Source of the DNA: Aplectana chamaeleonis
Taxonomy: Eukaryota; Nematoda; Chromadorea; Rhabditida; Cosmocercidae
Assembly: GCA_029168955.1 (NCBI GenBank)
Contig: JAPDOI010000131.1
Coordinates: forward strand, 1,240,001 to 1,304,000
DNA: 64,000 bases
Direction of reading: 5' to 3'
Every line of letters starts with the position of its first letter. Within the stretch, counting starts at the first letter, position 1. Below the pieces are notes generated by a model that was given only the letters and a program-made list of their open reading frames with translations, was not told the origin of the DNA and did no database searches. The position numbers were made by a program, and so were the translations under genes. Below are positions 11,701 through 23,508 of the stretch, piece by piece.

Positions 11701-12600
11701 CACTGCGTGGTGACAGTGTCAATCAGTGATTGGCTATCGATGTGAACACGCCGGCATAGAATTGCACAGGCGGCGCCCAAGTTAATAACCGTAAGCCACC
11801 TGGCAGCAGTGAGCGTTCTTTTGCGAGGTGGCCGACTGCAAGAAACGGGTGGTGACTTCGCTCACCGCCGGAAAGGAAAGAGAAATAGCGCGCGATGCGA
11901 AGAGAATTTTGGTCGATACCGCGGACGTGGGGTCGTGCACGTCCAATGATGGCGACTTTTTGAGTAAAGTGCGCCCCGAGAGAAGACAGTGGAGCGCTTG
12001 CGAACCGACCACTCCGCTGTCCACTTATCACCCCATCACAGCAGGGCGGCCATTCTCGCTGTTTAGGGGGCCAAGGAATAATTGCACCTGCCGGCTGGCA
12101 GCCATCCAGCTCCGCTGCCAGCTGAAAGGAAAGACAGGCGAAACGTTCGAAGGTTCAATTGATGATTCAAAGATTCCTGGCAAAGATTGGTGAGAGATTC
12201 ACTTCGAATTGAACGCAGCTGTCATGAAGGAGCCTCCTTTATAGATTTCACATGCTTTACTACAATTCTGAGCTAAATTTGAATTTCCTAGAAGTTGTTT
12301 TGGCCATATTCGACCAATTTTGGATTTTTTTAAATAGTTGCTCACTGCAGGTAAGAACAGATTCGCCAAGATAGCCATCTAAAAGTGATGGCTGCGCAAT
12401 TGTTTCGTTCTCGAGAAAAAGCATAAAATTTACGTGATCCGCGTGTTCTAGTTACTAAACTCTGCATAATTGTTCATCTGAGTGCGGCTATTGTCTTTCA
12501 CTTCTCTAGGAACAATTTCGCTACTTTCTATGTGGACTGGGAAGCATGAAACAGACTGAGGAAAAATTAGTCCATAATTTAAAAAAAATCCTCTCTGAAC
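11701..12600. other. G+C-rich then A/T-rich unassigned sequence
   Basis: 11760-12200 is clearly richer in G+C than its surroundings and open on both strands for ~100 codons. No domain or consistent exon structure was recognised and no gene is called. Confidence 0.35.
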
Positions 12601-12620
12601 TCTTTGGTTCACCTTGCGAA

Positions 12621-12663
12621 GGAAAACACAAGGTTGCAATGAAATTGCAACCTTGTGTTTTCC
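12621..12663. repeat. Perfect 20-bp-stem hairpin
   Basis: GGAAAACACAAGGTTGCAAT is followed by the 3-base loop GAA and its exact reverse complement. A 43-base perfect hairpin isolated from other repeats is unusual. It could be a small inverted duplication or a small-RNA precursor-like fold, though the 3-nt loop is short for a microRNA. Confidence 0.9.
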
Positions 12664-12956
12664 AAAATGAAATTTCAAAGTATTGCGTATCGTGATATCG
12701 GTGATAAATGGCCATCTAACAAAATAATCTCAAAATCGCTTTCTAAACCTAAAATTCTGTCGGTTCGATGATTTTCGTGGAAGACTGTAGAATCCCATCA
12801 TTCAATGCTGAAGAATTGTTATACCTGAAAGGTTCACATGGGCACGTTCTCGAAACCCATATTTACGACCACTACCTCGATCAAAGTTGCAATGGAGACG
12901 AAGAACTGTGGAGGGAGTGTATGTAGAAAAACATGAAACGTTCACTCATATGTGTA

Positions 12957-13165
12957 CGTGTGGCCTAGTGGTCTAAGGCGCTGTAATGGGCGTCCGTCGC
13001 CTAGGCTCGTGCTGTGTTGGTTCAAACGCTCCTACGATTGAGAGTTTTGCATTCAACACCACCCTTCGAGATAAATCTCGTTCCATGGTGTCAACCATAG
13101 GAGGCATCTAGGCGTCACCAACCTCAGGTTGGCTGCCTATTTAAAGTCACCACAATCGGGGATTG
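12957..13165 (+). repeat. tRNA-derived SINE-like unit
   Basis: An A-box-like TGGCCTAGTGG (12961) and a B-box-like GGTTCAAACGC (13019) are about 48 bp apart, the normal spacing of an internal Pol III promoter. A tRNA-unrelated tail follows (TTCGAGATAAATCTCG, then CACCAACCTCAGG). The cloverleaf is not intact. The tail contains small inverted repeats. A degenerate tRNA pseudogene is the alternative. Confidence 0.5.
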
Positions 13166-15240
13166 CTACTGGCCCACGTTTTTGAAAAACTTAGCTAAAG
13201 TAAGGGTTTTGATCATATTGAAGGCTCTCCTAATGTTGAATATAAGACACATAGGTTTGAACGTGTATCCAGAAATTATGAATGATTCCGGGTAGGAAGC
13301 TAAGGTATATATGTGGTGGAAAAGAAGCTTGGAGTAGATGAAGTGATTTGCTAAGGTCAAGAATACGGGATATCTCGAAGAAATAAATGTGTTTTCGAAT
13401 TAATATAAGTTTGTGAATTCATTTCGCAAGTCCACGAAGAACATGTCACTTTAGATTCATGGACTTCTGGTTCGAAAGAGCATCATCCGATCTGGTTACG
13501 TTGCGAATTTTATTCTACGGAACCCACTCATATACGAAACACACGACACGGGTTTGATCCCGCAAGGTGCTTAATTTTCGGTAAACATTAGACCTCAATT
13601 TTTTTTTGCAAAGTAAGGGCCACGAAAATAAGACATTCAAGTCGAGAGCGGTAAATTTACTCTATATACAAATTTTCAGTCTCTAAGATGGACGCTGAAA
13701 GGCACTTCTCTGTGTTGCCTCACACTTTTCTCAGGTGTGGTCTTGCCGGAAGTCGTCAATTTCGAAATTTAGGTGTGACGAGAGCAGGATATTTGAGTCC
13801 AGCGTACCCTTTATACAATCTTTTACCGTCTCAGTGTAACGCCGAAGACCGCTACATAGGAAGCGGAACAAGGTAAAAAAACGTCCAAGTCCACAAACCT
13901 GGAGTAGCATTTTAAAGCACCTGTAAATTAACTTCCGAAAGAGCTACCCCGGCCTTGAGCAAAACTAAGAAACTAGGTTTGTAACCCTACCGAATGAAAC
14001 TTTACTCGCTCCCAGAGGACGCCTTACAAAAAAATTACTACGTGTGGACATTCGATGTTTTGAGCACAAATGTGCACACCTAGCCAGTGCATTTAGGTGT
14101 GGACATTTATGCTCAAAACATCAAATGTCCACACCTAGTAAAATTTTTTGTAAGGCGTCCTCTGAGAGTGAGTAAAGTTTCATTCGGTTGGGTTACAAAC
14201 CTGGTTTCTTAGTTTTGCTCAAAGCCGGGGTAGCTCTTTCGGAAGTTAAGTTACAGGTGTTTTAAAACCCTATTCGAGGTTTGTGGACTTTGATCCTTTT
14301 TTAGGTTTTTTTTTCTTGTTCCGCTTCCTATGTAGCGGTCTTCGGCGTTACACTGAGACGGTAAAATATTGTGTGTAGCGTAAATGGACCACGCTGGGCT
14401 CAAATACCCTACTTTCGTCACCCCTAAATTTCGAAATTGACGACTTCCGGCTGGACCACACGTGAGAAAAGTGTGAGGCCTTATACTGTAGCGGTGTTCA
14501 GCATCTATGCTGGACGGCGAAAGTGAGTATCAAGGGTAAATCGGCCACGCTGGACTCGATCATCGTATTCTCCTGACTCATACCTTGCAAAAATGTAGAC
14601 TTCCAGCGCGACCGCACCTGCAACAGGTGTGGACCACACAGAGAAGTGCCTTTCAGCGTTCATCTTAGAGGCTAAAAATTTATATATAGAGGGTAAATCT
14701 ACCACTTTCGACTCGAATATCTTATTTTCGTAACCCTTACTTTGCAAAAAAAATGTGAGGTCTAATGTTTTCCGAAAAATAAGCACCTTGCGAGATCGAA
14801 ACCGCGTAGTGTGTTTCGTGTATGAGTGGGTTTCGGAGAATGAAATTTGAAACGTTACCAGATTAGATGACGCTCTTTCCAACTGGCAAGTGTTTTTGCC
14901 ATGTGTGGTCTGGCTAATGTTGAGGCACCTATTTTCGTATCTAACCACTTATTAACGCGTATTTTCCATAAATTTAAAGTTACCTGTTCTTCTCTGGAAA
15001 CATATTTATTTCTTTAGTACATCTCGTCGTCTTCGCCTTTGCCCAGAACTTCATTCATCGCATCCACTCTTTTCTTCCGCCCCACTCTGTAGCTTCCAAT
15101 CTGTTTTTATTTGATATTCAGCACACCACTATGTATCCAGGATACATGCCCAGAACCCATGTGCATTATATTCAATCGTAGGAGAACCTTTAGTATAATT
15201 TTAACATTACGTAAATTTGATTACAACAGGATTTCATGTT
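13165..15240. repeat. Old ~2.1-kb imperfect palindrome
   Basis: The left arm (13165-14080) and right arm (14100-15240) are reverse complements with many substitutions. Examples are GAAACACACGACACGGG against CGCGTAGTGTGTTTCG, and AAGAGCATCATCCGATCTGG against CCAGATTAGATGACGCTC. The centre near 14088 is a repeated GTGTGGACATT block. Each arm contains ~150-bp family units. Outer arms share the module CTTCGCCTTTGCC and ACTTCATC seen again at 30255-30300. Open frames inside are not genes. Confidence 0.7.
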
Positions 15241-15299
15241 CATCGGACGGTTTTACCGAATTATTAGCAAAAAATTTTTCTAGACAGTGTACCTACTAC

Positions 15300-15410
15300 C
15301 CACGGTCAGAATGATTGGTCTCTCGACGGAGCTCAGACCCCCTAGCTCCACCATTACGCAGCTCAGACCCCTTGTGTGGATATCCACACCACGCGCCAAA
15401 CCCTGGCTCA
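15300..15410 (+). repeat. CTCAGACCCCC module
   Basis: Two GCTCAGACCCC boxes 50 bp apart are followed by GTGGATATCCACACCACGCG and CCCTGGCTCAGAG, matching 31495-31560. Confidence 0.55.
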
Positions 15411-15412
15411 GA

Positions 15413-15721
15413 GATAGACCTTTGAAGAAGGTCATTTTCGGAATCCACATAAAATTCTGCATCGAATAGCGTTTTCAGTTTTCAAATATACGTTCCCCTC
15501 CTTCCAGCCGATTTCAGTTGATAAAGTGCTTTTTTTTCGCCAGAAATTATCGGTTTTTCATCCATAACTTTTTTGTGCTTAGAGATAGACCTTTGGTGAA
15601 GGTTATTTCGGAATCTCGATGCATTTCTGCGCTGATTAGTGTTTCCAGTTTAGAAAAATATTTTTCTCGATCCCTAAGCCTAATTCATTTTACGAAACAC
15701 CGGTTTTTCGCCAATAACTCT
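15413..15721 (+). repeat. 168-bp tandem units (two)
   Basis: GAGATAGACCTTTG recurs at 15413 and 15581 and starts two similar ~168-bp units (ATTCTGC..CGAATAG, GTTTTCAGTTT, TTTTTCGCCA). The same unit appears reversed at 17430-17850. The three chained MITEs lie between the two orientations. Confidence 0.6.
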
Positions 15722-15725
15722 TTAA

Positions 15726-16185
15726 AGGCAGCATACGCGCTCGTAAACGTATTTGAGATTACTACGGAAATAGAATCGTATGGCTCAAAACACAACCCTT
15801 GTGCATTTTGAAGCGACAAAAACGACTCACAATCCCGTTACAGGAGTTGCAAGGTTGGCCCCGCACGTATTTTCACGCCCCCTGTAGTTGCTTTTTTCCT
15901 CCAACGCAAGGTTGCTGGGCCATCATCACCGTCGGTACTGTTGTTGGAATGCCTAACAAGCGAGCCACTTACGTCACGGACGGCGAAGATGACCCAGAAG
16001 CCCTGCGTTGGAGGAAAAGGTCAAACACAGGGGGTGTGAAAATACGGGCGGGGCCAAATTCGCTACTCCAGTAAAGGCATTGTGGGTCGTTTTGATGCTT
16101 CAAAATGCAAAGGCATTGTGTTCAGTGCCATACGATTCTATTTCCGTAGTAATCTCAAATACGTTTACGAGCGTGTACGCTGCCT
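15726..16185. mobile_element. Palindromic TTAA MITE A (460 bp)
   Basis: Begins AGGCAGCATACGCGCTCG and ends with the near reverse complement CGAGCGTGTACGCTGCCT. The arms pair for about 200 bp around a short G+C-rich core. TTAA occupies 15722-15725 and 16186-16189. The right TTAA is also the left flank of the next element. Confidence 0.85.
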
Positions 16186-16189
16186 TTAA

Positions 16190-16665
16190 AGGCACAGTCC
16201 AAGCTCAGAGACGAAATCTGAGATTTCCGCATAATTTGAAGCAGATCCATCCCATATACCACTCGCCAATTGCGAGCTCTAAATTCCTCCGAATAGGTGA
16301 GATATGGGAGGAAGCCATCCTGGGGCGCCCACCTCGGTAAGCCACTTTGGCCCGCCCCTTTTACGATCTTTCGAGCTCACCAGTGGCGAGATGAACGATG
16401 CTTCCCGATCAAAAGCCCCGTTCTTCCCTTCATTCTCAGCCTCTCTCTTCATTCAGGTCAGCTCGCATACAGCGGTTGCAAATGACAGAAGTTACAAGCC
16501 TCGGACAACTCGTCCACCATGCTTCGGCAGCCCAATTTTCGAAGGGCCATAACTCCGTTCCCATTGGGTGTTGAACGATTCCAGAGACATCATTGGAATC
16601 AGCGTGGGACCGTTCTCAAGATAGACAGAGCAACAGAAACCCGATTTCGAGGTTGGACTGTGCCC
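16190..16665 (+). mobile_element. TTAA MITE B (476 bp)
   Basis: The left end AGGCACAGTCCAAGC is mirrored by GGTTGGACTGTGCCC at the right. It lies between the TTAA shared with A (16186-16189) and the TTAA shared with C (16666-16669). Its right half is the reverse complement of much of C, including ACAACTCGTCCACCATG. A relative in the same orientation is at 23210-23508, and a right-end-like fragment (GGTTGGACTGTACCTTTAA) is at 18512-18532. Confidence 0.8.
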
Positions 16666-16669
16666 TTAA

Positions 16670-17155
16670 AGGCAGTGTTCACGATGAGAATCGTTTTTCT
16701 GCTGTTTCGCCTATCTTGGAGACGGTCCTAAGCTGATCCCAATGATGTCTCTGTAATCGTACAAGACCTTCTGGAAATGGAGTTATGGTCCCTCAAAAAT
16801 TGAGCTAAGGAGGCATGGTGGACGAGTTGTCCGAGGCTTCTATTTTCCGTCTTTTGCAGTCGATGTAATGCCAGATGACCTGAGTAAAGAGAGAAGTTGA
16901 GGATGAAGGGAAAAACGGGACTATTGATCGGAAACCATCGCTCATCTCACACTCTCGGGCATTCATTTGTTCACGTCGGTGGGCGTGGAAAGTGCATCTG
17001 GGTGTGACGAGCTGACGGGTGTCCAACTTTGGGGTCGTAGGGAACCGTTCCAGGCTCAATTTTCTTAGTTTTTTCAACGTTAGGGTTGCGCTAGGCCCCG
17101 CAGCTGCCGATCTCCACCAAAAAATCAGACATGGTTTTTATCGTGGACACTGCCT
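16670..17155 (-). mobile_element. TTAA MITE C (486 bp)
   Basis: The left end AGGCAGTGTTCACGATGA pairs with ATCGTGGACACTGCCT on the right. TTAA is at 16666-16669 and 17156-17159. The internal sequence is homologous to B in the opposite direction, so B and C form an imperfect head-to-head palindrome. No ORF of note. Confidence 0.8.
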
Positions 17156-17159
17156 TTAA

Positions 17160-17850
17160 CCTTTTAAGACAGGGTTTCGGTGAAGGTTGTTTTCGAAATC
17201 TAAGTATAACTCTGCGTCGAATGATATATCGGGTTCCTAAATTCGCTTGCTCCATAGGCCAGCTAGGTCCGTGGAGCCGAACTCCATAGTTATCTTCATA
17301 GGGTGCTTTCGCCTCCATGGTTTAAATGAGAGACGCAGAGTTCTGCTGGAGCCAACAATGGGGGGCTCGGCTCCACCGACCTGGCTGGCTTATGGAGCAA
17401 GCAAAGTCAGGAGCACGATATATCATTCGACGCAGAATTTTACGTAGATTTCAAAAACATTTTTTACTAGACACTATCTTCAACGGGTAAAGAGTTATAG
17501 GCGTGACACCGGTGTTTCGTAGTTTCGTAAAACGAATTAGGCTGAAGGATCGAGAAAATATTCTTCTAAAATGGAATCACTAATCGAAGCAGAATTCTGC
17601 GGGCATTCCTTATAACACCCTTCACCAAAAGTCTATCTCCAAGCAAAAACGTTATGAACGAAAAACTCTATGCTTTTAGTGAAAGAAACCTTAATTCATT
17701 AATTGGAATCGGCTGAGAGATTGGAAACGTATTTTTCTCAAATTGAAAACATTAATCGACGCAAAATTTCATGAGGATTTTGAGAACAGCTCCATTCAGA
17801 GATCCATCTTTGAGGGCAAAAATGTTATAAGCGAAGAACAAGTAGGTTTT
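17160..17850 (-). repeat. Foldback plus reversed 168-bp units
   Basis: 17160-17290 pairs with 17340-17500 (TCGAATGATATATCG, GCTTGCTCCATA and their mirrored counterparts). 17430-17850 carries the 168-bp unit of 15413-15721 in reverse, two to three degenerate copies. Confidence 0.55.
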
Positions 17851-20550
17851 TAAAAAATGGCTCGGAGAAATTTTCCGCAAATTTTTGATTCCAATACAGC
17901 TCAGAGGAAATTTTTTAGACCTAGGCAAATCATTTCATTAGAAAAGTGAATTCCTAAAGGAGGTCATCTGACGAAAAGAATGTTTCAAAATCAACTATTG
18001 AAAATAAAAATATATTGAATGCAAGAGCAAGAGAATTAAGAAAACGTCAAACTTTGAAGTTGCAAGTCTATAGGGAATCTTCACCATTCCCCACTCAGCT
18101 ATCCTAAGCAACCTTCATCTCTCGGACCGTAGTCTCCACCCCACCAAACTTATGCTCACAGCTGGGCTCACACCTAAGCAGTGAGATAAGGCGATTAAAG
18201 TCGCAGAACGAACACCAGGAAAAATTTTTTATGGCCTTCTCCAGGGATGCGGGTGATCTCAAACAGTAGGGTTGAGAGAGTAGTTTCTTGAAGCTAGGAT
18301 TCTTCCGGGTCCTTGATTTAGAACTTAAATTACTGCAGTTTCAAAACCCTAATTTATGTTCGTGGTCTAGACGTTTTCTTCATCGTGTCCCGCTCTCTAT
18401 GTATGTAGCTGCCTTCGCCGTTCATCTGAGTTGTGAAAGTTTGTAACCAGGGCAAATCGGCTACGCTGGACTCAGATGTCTTTCTCTCGTGACCAAAAAT
18501 TACCTCTGAGGTTGGACTGTACCTTTAATGTTGAAAAAACACATTTTGCGGAAAATGCTGTTTCTCTCTTCAGTTGAAAGAAGATAACAGCTCATGCACA
18601 TCAAATTTTGTGTTAAGCATGTGAGTACATGATCTATCGGTGAAAACGCTTCGAAGAAATTTTTAGAAATATGAAATTTTTGTAAAAAAACAACAAAAAA
18701 CCAATCTTTTCAAATATCTAAAAAAACTAGCTGCTTCAGCGTACAAAAATCATCTTATGGTGACCAGCCCATCAATAATTGATGCAATTGAGCTTAAAAT
18801 TAGAGCTCAAATGCCTTATAATGCTGGAACGCATGAAGAGGCGGCCTTCCAGCGCGTCAACGACAGAAACTTCGGAGAAGCATTTATTCAGTAGAATGTT
18901 CCAACCTTCCTCTACATAGTCCAGACGTTGATCTTTCAGATTAGCACTTGCGTCAGAAGATTGCTAAAGATCTGGCCGAGCAGCACCTCGCTTCTTTCGA
19001 AGAAGCCGAAAATCAGTACGATTTACTAGTCGTCTCAAAAAGAGGTTGTTTTACGACGCTGAGGCCCCATACTGCTTAGAAGAAGTGTTATAAGTCGTCA
19101 CTTGCGACGAACACAAGTTTGATATTAAACACTCTGCCAGTCTATGAATGAAGCTTCGAAATTGCCGGAAAATTAAATCGAAACTTATTTGTGGACCTAA
19201 TGTGTTCGATTTCTTGTATTTACGCAGTGATCAGGACAAGCTAGAGGGTAGGACCACGGTTTCAACGCGTCAACGTGATGTCGATTTTTTAAAGAAAAGT
19301 AGCGTCGCAGCATGTCGCATCGTGAGAGCTTTTTCCCGATAATCCAATTCGAAGCTGGTTGAGAAAAAACGATTTTTTCGTCTCGATGGCGCTACCTATA
19401 GTTCATGTTGAAAAACGCTTATTAGTAAGATATTATGAACGTCAATCCAGATTGAGCGGACCTGCATCAATAGGATTCAACAGTGCAAAGTTCTACCTAT
19501 CGAGTGGACGAGGAGCGATCACTGCGGCGGGCCGTGCCGCATTCGCGACACCACCGCCCGTAAGGTTTGGTTCGCAGGCGATGATCTACCTCCGCATCCC
19601 CTTCCATTTACTAGCCTGAATTCTACGAAGAGTCTATTGTCGTCACGCTTCCTCTCGCACAACGTGGTGCAAGACAGAGCCCGAATGACTAGTAACTAAA
19701 CGACGGCCGGTTTCGGTAACCAACCGGTGGCCGGTCCCGCCCAGTTTTTCGTAGGCCGGAATCATACTTCCAGCGACAAGCGACGCGACGCAATGTTTGC
19801 CATGAATATCGAATAAAAATCGGAGTGCCTGATATGCACTTTCGCTGTCGCCAGTCGCGAGAAGTATGATCATGATCATATTGTTGTGAGCAAATCTACA
19901 CTGGTAAAGGAATAGCGACAGTTTCACGGTCAAGACGCTAGAAGGGCTCTCTAGAGGTGGGTAGCGGTCAAGCGCATGGTTGGATCACAGGCGTGGTTAA
20001 GAATAGTCCTCTGCGAAACCATTGCAATATATTCGAAAGTTGTGTGTTGTTTCCCTTAGGGGTCGGGGGTGCGAACAATACATGAAGGAGAATCGTGGAA
20101 ATCAAAGGCGTTATAGCGGTATCAGATCCGGCACATACCGCACTGATACTTTAAGTTCCCTACTACATAAGCAATGGCGCAAACTCGGTTCACATATGTT
20201 ATAACGTCCGAATGAAACTCTTCGCCTACACCGTCGAGGATGCGTGTCGAGCTGCAGTCGTGAAATTATTTTACGAACCTGGTAATCAATTTCCAGGAGT
20301 ACGAAACGAATAGCAAATAATATTTTAGTCTGCTCTTTGCATCCGTGGAAAGGCTCGTCCGAAAAATGCCGTTGGCACGACCGCTCAACGCACACGCCGA
20401 CCGCGGGGGCGCGCAGTACCAATCGGCCAAAGTTTATGAGCATCGAGTTCGCGCCAACGCACAATAAGCAACCAAGAGTATTAGTGTGATAAATCAAAAG
20501 CTATGTACTCGATTTTTTTTCGGTAGAAAGTTTTGAGAAGTTTCGAGAAT
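17851..20550. other. No supported gene; dispersed repeat at 18150-18532
   Basis: 18150-18532 is a same-orientation copy of the material at 6500-6960 (CAGCTGGGCTCACACCTAAG, AAAACCCTAATTTATGTTCG). The rest has only short open frames with no recognisable domain. A TTAA-type right end lies at 18512-18532 without an identified partner. Confidence 0.4.
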
Positions 20551-21300
20551 AAGTTAGCCCATCAGTAAAAGGAAGCTAGCTGAATTCGCCAGTTGATCGG
20601 TAGCGTTGAACGCAAAGCTTGGGGAGGGGGTAGGGGGCGGGGTGAAAGCTCCGGGAAGCGAACTAAATTTCCTGCAAAGCAGCTCGGGGATATTTGCCTG
20701 ACCGCGGTGAGAAACAGAAAATGTTTTTTTTTGGAAGAAGAATGAGATGAGTTCCCGAAGAGAAAAGTTCCCCTCTCGTCCCCATTGAGGGAATTTTGAT
20801 TGAATCCACGGAGCGGGAGTAGTTTGGCAGGCACACGTAACGAGCAAGGCGGAAAACCGCTGTGCGCGCGTCGTCGTCGGAGCACGTTACGCGAGCGCCA
20901 ATTCTTTTTTCTCTTTTCTCTGAGAAAATCGGTACCGCTGGTTTCGCGATGGCTCCGAGATTCTCGCTAGTGTCGCGATGGGGTATCGGCAGTTGATTGG
21001 CGGCTCCGCGATTGTGGAATAGTGGTGCGTGACGCAGCGGCCCCGCGATAGCCTTATGTCGGCTCCGCAATCCGATTGAAAGGTAGCGTCGACAACACGG
21101 CTTCTCGGCAAAACCGCGTCGGCACCGCTATGAGTGAGCAGGCTTTCACTATCCCGTCGGCCCCGCGTTCGACACACCTCCGAACTGGCGCACATGAGTC
21201 AAACCGCAGTATCGATCGAAGTTCCAACCAGACTCGCCGATTTCTGTTCCGGTGCTGTCCAAATTCGGGTTTTATTAAATGTTATCCACATTTTGACCAC
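20551..21300. other. G+C-rich tract with recurring CGGC-CCGC motif
   Basis: Between about 20940 and 21170 a motif close to TCGGCTCCGCGAT recurs at irregular 30-60 bp spacing (GGCTCCGCGATTG, GGCCCCGCGATAG, GGCTCCGCAATCC, GGCACCGCTATGAG, GGCCCCGCGTTCG). Overlapping open frames on both strands reflect base composition. No gene or promoter could be assigned. Confidence 0.4.
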
Positions 21301-22024
21301 AGCATACACCACCTACGTATGTAGTGAAATCGCATTTATATTGAGTTTCCATCCCACGCTATACGTCCTTTCCTATATTGTGACAATAATTAATATATCT
21401 TTTTATATATTGTGACATGAACAAATATATTCTTGATCGCTTTTTTTCGCTCTTACGTCCCCGCGTATTGCGCTTCTTGTCTTTTTCGAGATTTCGTTTT
21501 TAAAACTGAAGCGACCTCGATCTCAGAAACAATGCCATTTCTTACATTTCTTGAATTTTCGAGTGTTTTCGGAGTCTTCCTAAATTTCTGAATTGATCCC
21601 TTAGGTAGAGGGCCGAGTTGGCATGGTCATTCGACGCTAGTTCCCGATTAAACGAAAGAACATTGCATTTCAGAAAACAATTGCATATTGTTCTCAAAAA
21701 AAAATTATAATTTAAATGTCAACTGTCAGAAAGTTTTAAATGAATTTTCAAAGTATTGCTTTTTTGAAACTTATGAAGGAGGGAGAGTAACTCAATTATC
21801 TCTTCTTGAATTGCCCAATTGAATGAGAATTTCAAATAAAAACTTTTCGAAATTTCCGTATGAGTGAACTAATTCAAAAACCTTACTATATTCGTTTGGT
21901 GTTAATATTCGGGAAAGCTCTCGGCTCGTTCGATTCGACTTTTCTAATGTTTCATAGATATTTCTGCACATTCATTATCGAGATAATCGGAGAACCGAAC
22001 ACTCAAATGTTTTCAAATGAGTCC
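21301..22024. other. A/T-rich, no supported gene
   Basis: Nothing recognisable apart from A/T-rich runs. Confidence 0.45.
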
Positions 22025-22028
22025 TTAA

Positions 22029-22576
22029 AGGCAGTGGTCGCGATCAAATATGCTTGTCGTCTTTTTCTCTCCAAATCCTTTCCTGGGTCTCGAGTAGTAG
22101 GACCCATAAGAAAAAATCGCGAAAAAACCACTGTTTTGGGCCAAATTTGAAACCTGAACTTTCTTGTCTTTTGATGGTGGACGAGCCCTCTCCACATCAT
22201 CGGCATCGATGACCTCTTATATCAAGAACATCAGCTAGCTTGAAATTGAATGTCAATCAATGAACCTTCGAATTTATGTACACATCTAGTCAAAAACATT
22301 GACTGAAGTGATGCTTTCATTATTCAACTGTTTTTATTAGTTAAATTTGCATTTATTTCGTCCTCTGAACGTCGATGATGTTTGACTGCTCGGCATGAGA
22401 CTGCGATCTGTTTCGTCATCGCTGTGCACGTGTGCACGAACTAGCTTCTTTGGGCCCTAGAAACTCTAATTGTAGACCGTTTTTCACCGCGCTACCTTCA
22501 TAGTTTTTCAGCTGTTTTTGATCTAAGCGGATTTTTGTAGTTTTTTCGATAACGTTTTTCATCGTGACCACTGCCT
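22029..22576 (+). mobile_element. 548-bp TTAA MITE, family 548, copy 1
   Basis: The left end AGGCAGTGGTCGCGATCAAA and right end ATCGTGACCACTGCCT are flanked by TTAA at 22025-22028 and 22577-22580. It is the same length to the base as the inverted copy at 33167-33714. Further copies are 40113-42641 (after subtracting nested insertions) and 59594-60129. No transposase. Confidence 0.85.
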
Positions 22577-22729
22577 TTAAGAAAGCGGATATTTGGATTT
22601 AATAAATAAATCGAGTCTTCAAGAAATCCGACAATTTTAGTTCCCAGGTGAATCGAGTACTCGAGTATAAAACGAATAATGTGATTATTGTTCAATAAAT
22701 TATCCGGTCCGATTTCAAATCTAATACGT

Positions 22730-23190
22730 AGCGTACAGTGCAGGTCATAATTTTTACGTTTTCGGCGAAAAAAAGTTTTTTTTTCCCCCATTCGTCATAA
22801 CTTCGTTCAAATGGTCCATTTAGGATTCTAAAGAGATATTTGGAATAAGGATTAAAATATCTGTATTATGCACTATTTCAGCATACTTTTTAAAAAGCTG
22901 TAAGCGTGACAACATTGACACATTCGCTCATAAATGCCTCAATAGCTAACTAAATCACGTTTTACGCGTGTTTCGGGTTGGTTGTTTCATGTCTAATTTT
23001 GCCTATACATCTTGCTGAATAGTGAGCCATGTGTCATTCCAAAAGAATGTGCACACTATGCTGATTTCCAATATCTCTTTAGATTCCCGAATGGACCATT
23101 TTGAACAGAGTTATGAAAAAAGGGAAAAAACGCTTTGTTTTTGCCGAAAATGCAAAAATTAAAGCCGGTATTGTACTTGGTGATTTCCCA
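22730..23190. repeat. Degenerate inverted repeat
   Basis: CATAACTTCGTTCAAATGGTCC near 22797 is mirrored by GGACCATTTTGAACAGAG near 23091, and both arms continue into an A/T-rich TTTTCGGC stretch. Similar phrases recur at 23560-23630 and 36870-36900, so the arm is a dispersed repeat. Confidence 0.5.
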
Positions 23191-23209
23191 CAAAAAAAAT
23201 CGCTTCATT

Positions 23210-23508
23210 CGAGTTACAGGCTCGAGATTGTGAGATGAGCGATGGTTTCCGATCAGTAGTCCCGTTCTTCCCTTCATTCTCAACTTCTCTCTCTACTCAG
23301 GTCAGCTCGCATACATCGGCTGCAAAAGACGGAAGTTACAAGCCTCGGACAACTCGTCCACCATGTTTCCTTAGCTCAATATTTGAGGGAACATAACTCC
23401 GTTCCCTCAAGGTCTTGTGCGATTTCAAAGATATCATTGGAATCAGCATGGGGCCGTTTTCAAGATAGGCGGAAAAGCGGAAAAACGATTTCTATCGTGA
23501 ACCCTAAC
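23210..23508 (+). mobile_element. MITE B/C-family fragment
   Basis: Shares CGGACAACTCGTCCACCATG, CATAACTCCGTTCCC and GATATCATTGGAATCAGC with MITE B, in the same orientation. The right terminus is degraded (CTATCGTGAACCCTAAC) and no TTAA pair remains. Confidence 0.65.

Noticed and set aside
20554..21195. Overlapping minus-strand frames as a Pro/Ser-rich protein
   Set aside because: Several frames are open at once in a G+C-rich tract; no consistent start, splice sites or domain.
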